This document shows positions 6,413 through 7,549 of a stretch of DNA of 7,549 bases, piece after piece. The notes beneath the pieces were generated by a model. The model ran no database searches and had not been told where the DNA came from. It was given only the letters and a program-made list of their open reading frames with translations. Every line of letters starts with the position of its first letter. Position 1 is the first letter of the stretch. The stretch is from Gammaproteobacteria bacterium UBA7376 (GTDB taxonomy: Bacteria > Pseudomonadota > Gammaproteobacteria > Pseudomonadales > Azotimanducaceae), in contig DKNY01000066.1 in NCBI GenBank assembly GCA_002470275.1, forward strand, positions 11,329 through 18,877. Direction: 5' to 3'. A program made the translations under genes and the position numbers.

Positions 6413-7549
6413 TAGCGTTCGGTTAGTGCGCCGGAGAAACCCCGCAATATTGGCTTGCTCAGATAATGCAGCACCGTTCGCTTGGCGGTTCTGATGTCCA
6501 CGGTCGCCGTCATCCCCGGCCGCAGGACCGCACCGGCAAGACGCGCATTGTCCTTATTGGCTTCTTGATTCAGGCGCACCCGGGCTCGGTAAAAGGTCAT
6601 GCTTCGACCATCAGGTCCCTGCTCTTGAAGCGTGTCAGAGCTGAGATAAAGCAGCTCGCCCTGAAGACGGCCAAATATCGTGGGGTCAAAGGCATCCAGC
6701 GCAATGCTGACCGGAAGCCCCTTGGTCAACTGGGCAACATCCGCAGGATCGATTTTCACCTCAACGACCAATTCACTGGTACTGGGCGAAATCTCGAGTA
6801 AATCCTCTCCGGGACGGACGACAGCACCGAGGGTATTGAAATTTAGAAACTTGATCACGCCCTCTACCGGGGCAACCACATCGGTATGAAACAGGATATT
6901 TTGCTTCTCGTTGAACTGTTGCTCAGCCAGCGCCAGGTCCCCCTCAAGCAGAGCAACTTCTTCGAGCGCTTCATTAAGATAAGTATTGGTCAGGTCAACA
7001 ACGCGACTCCGAACATCCGCCACCTTGGATTGGGCACTCATCACATCCAGCTGACTTACATCCTGGGTTTCAAAGAGCCTCTGATTGATATTCAGCTGCC
7101 GTTGGGCCAGGGATAGGCTTTCTTGGGCGAGCGCGAGCGATTCATCCAAAGCCCGTCGTCTTTGCTGATAAAGCTGTAGCTGGGCGGCGACAAACTCGGG
7201 ATGCTCCGCGACCTCGCCGCTATAGCTTGGGGGCCGCTGCTGCGCCTCAGCTTGGGCGCGAACCAAGGCAATGCGCAGGGCAGCTACTCTGGCTCTGCTT
7301 TCCTCAAAAGCCGCTCTTGCCCGATCTTTTTCAAGCACCGCTAACCGCTGACCAGCGTCAACGTATTGCCCCTCCGAGACGAGCAGTTCCGCCAATATGC
7401 CGCCGTCAGCCACCTGTATGCGTTGATTCCTGGCCGTGGGAATCACCTCTCCCGTGGCGCGTACGGATTGATCAATCTCAAAGTAAGCGGCCCAGCCAAA
7501 AAAAGTGGCCAGGCCTGCGAAAAGCAGCAAAGACGAAGAGGACCACCAG
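6412..7549 (-). CDS. HlyD-family type I secretion periplasmic adaptor, 5' end outside window
   Basis: This membrane-fusion protein links an inner-membrane ABC exporter to a TolC-like outer-membrane channel for one-step export of proteins such as RTX or adhesin substrates. The frame is open to the window edge: six codons (WWSSSS) precede TTG 7530, which lies inside the membrane helix and is not the real start. In order, counting from that TTG: TM helix (edge to about 17), first lipoyl half-motif (RIQVADGGILAELLVSEG, 37-54), a long alpha-helical coiled coil (about 65-215, rich in Ala, Gln and Leu), second lipoyl half (VVAPVEGVIKF, 218-228), and a beta-barrel domain. The C-terminal PGMTATVDIRTAKRTVLHYL (339-358) and KPILR block is characteristic of type I adaptors. 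378 residues are visible; full-length relatives are usually about 430-470, so 50-90 are missing. It is the last gene of its operon; an ABC exporter gene is expected to the right. Confidence 0.93.
   Translation of the reverse strand, partial: WWSSSSLLLFAGLATFFGWAAYFEIDQSVRATGEVIPTARNQRIQVADGGILAELLVSEGQYVDAGQRLAVLEKDRARAAFEESRARVAALRIALVRAQAEAQQRPPSYSGEVAEHPEFVAAQLQLYQQRRRALDESLALAQESLSLAQRQLNINQRLFETQDVSQLDVMSAQSKVADVRSRVVDLTNTYLNEALEEVALLEGDLALAEQQFNEKQNILFHTDVVAPVEGVIKFLNFNTLGAVVRPGEDLLEISPSTSELVVEVKIDPADVAQLTKGLPVSIALDAFDPTIFGRLQGELLYLSSDTLQEQGPDGRSMTFYRARVRLNQEANKDNARLAGAVLRPGMTATVDIRTAKRTVLHYLSKPILRGFSGALTER

Noticed and set aside
6387..6420. tRNA-like 3' end near the HlyD stop (GGGTTCTCC on the minus strand)
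   Set aside because: There is no matching acceptor stem, anticodon arm or T-loop GTTCRA consensus; it is better read as a simple hairpin.
6123..6494. Open frame of 123 codons on the plus strand across the gap
   Set aside because: It runs through the terminator and into the antisense of the HlyD 3' end, has no SD, and its composition is Arg/Pro/Ser-rich like a shadow frame.

Overview
The window looks like chromosomal DNA from a GC-rich Gram-negative bacterium. A type I secretion periplasmic adaptor (HlyD family) requires a two-membrane envelope, and the gene content (GPH symporter, type-B carboxylesterase, SRPBCC protein, MFS permease) would suit a gammaproteobacterium, perhaps a marine one. 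That placement is inference from gene types only; no taxonomic marker is present.

Layout, left to right. A short leader (1-54) carries three 13-nt tandem units and a strong Shine-Dalgarno. It leads into an alpha/beta hydrolase gene (55-951, +). This gene converges on a GPH-type sodium/proton-sugar-like symporter (948-2369, -), and the two stop codons share the palindrome CTAG. A 114-bp divergent region separates the symporter from a small SRPBCC-fold protein (2484-2873, +). A membrane-anchored or exported type-B carboxylesterase follows (2952-4766, +). It converges, with only 35 bp between, on a 12-TM MFS permease of unknown substrate (4802-6016, -). The 395-bp gap 6017-6411 holds a UUCG-loop intrinsic terminator on the minus strand and about 245 bp of unexplained sequence with several small inverted repeats. 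The right edge holds the 3' part of a HlyD-family adaptor gene (6412-7549, -), whose N-terminus lies outside the window.

How the genes may work together. The GPH symporter, SRPBCC protein and esterase sit around one divergent intergenic region, with the alpha/beta hydrolase just beyond. This suggests a small uptake-and-hydrolysis module for an esterified compound: the esterase would act outside the cytoplasm and the symporter would import a product. The substrate cannot be read from the sequence. The HlyD gene belongs to a separate type I secretion operon entering from the right, closed off by the terminator. The second MFS permease appears to be a single-gene unit.

I found no CRISPR array, tRNA, rRNA, insertion sequence or defence system. 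Most of the window is ordinary metabolic and transport coding sequence. The parts least explained are the structured gap 6166-6411 and the 13-nt repeats at the left edge.
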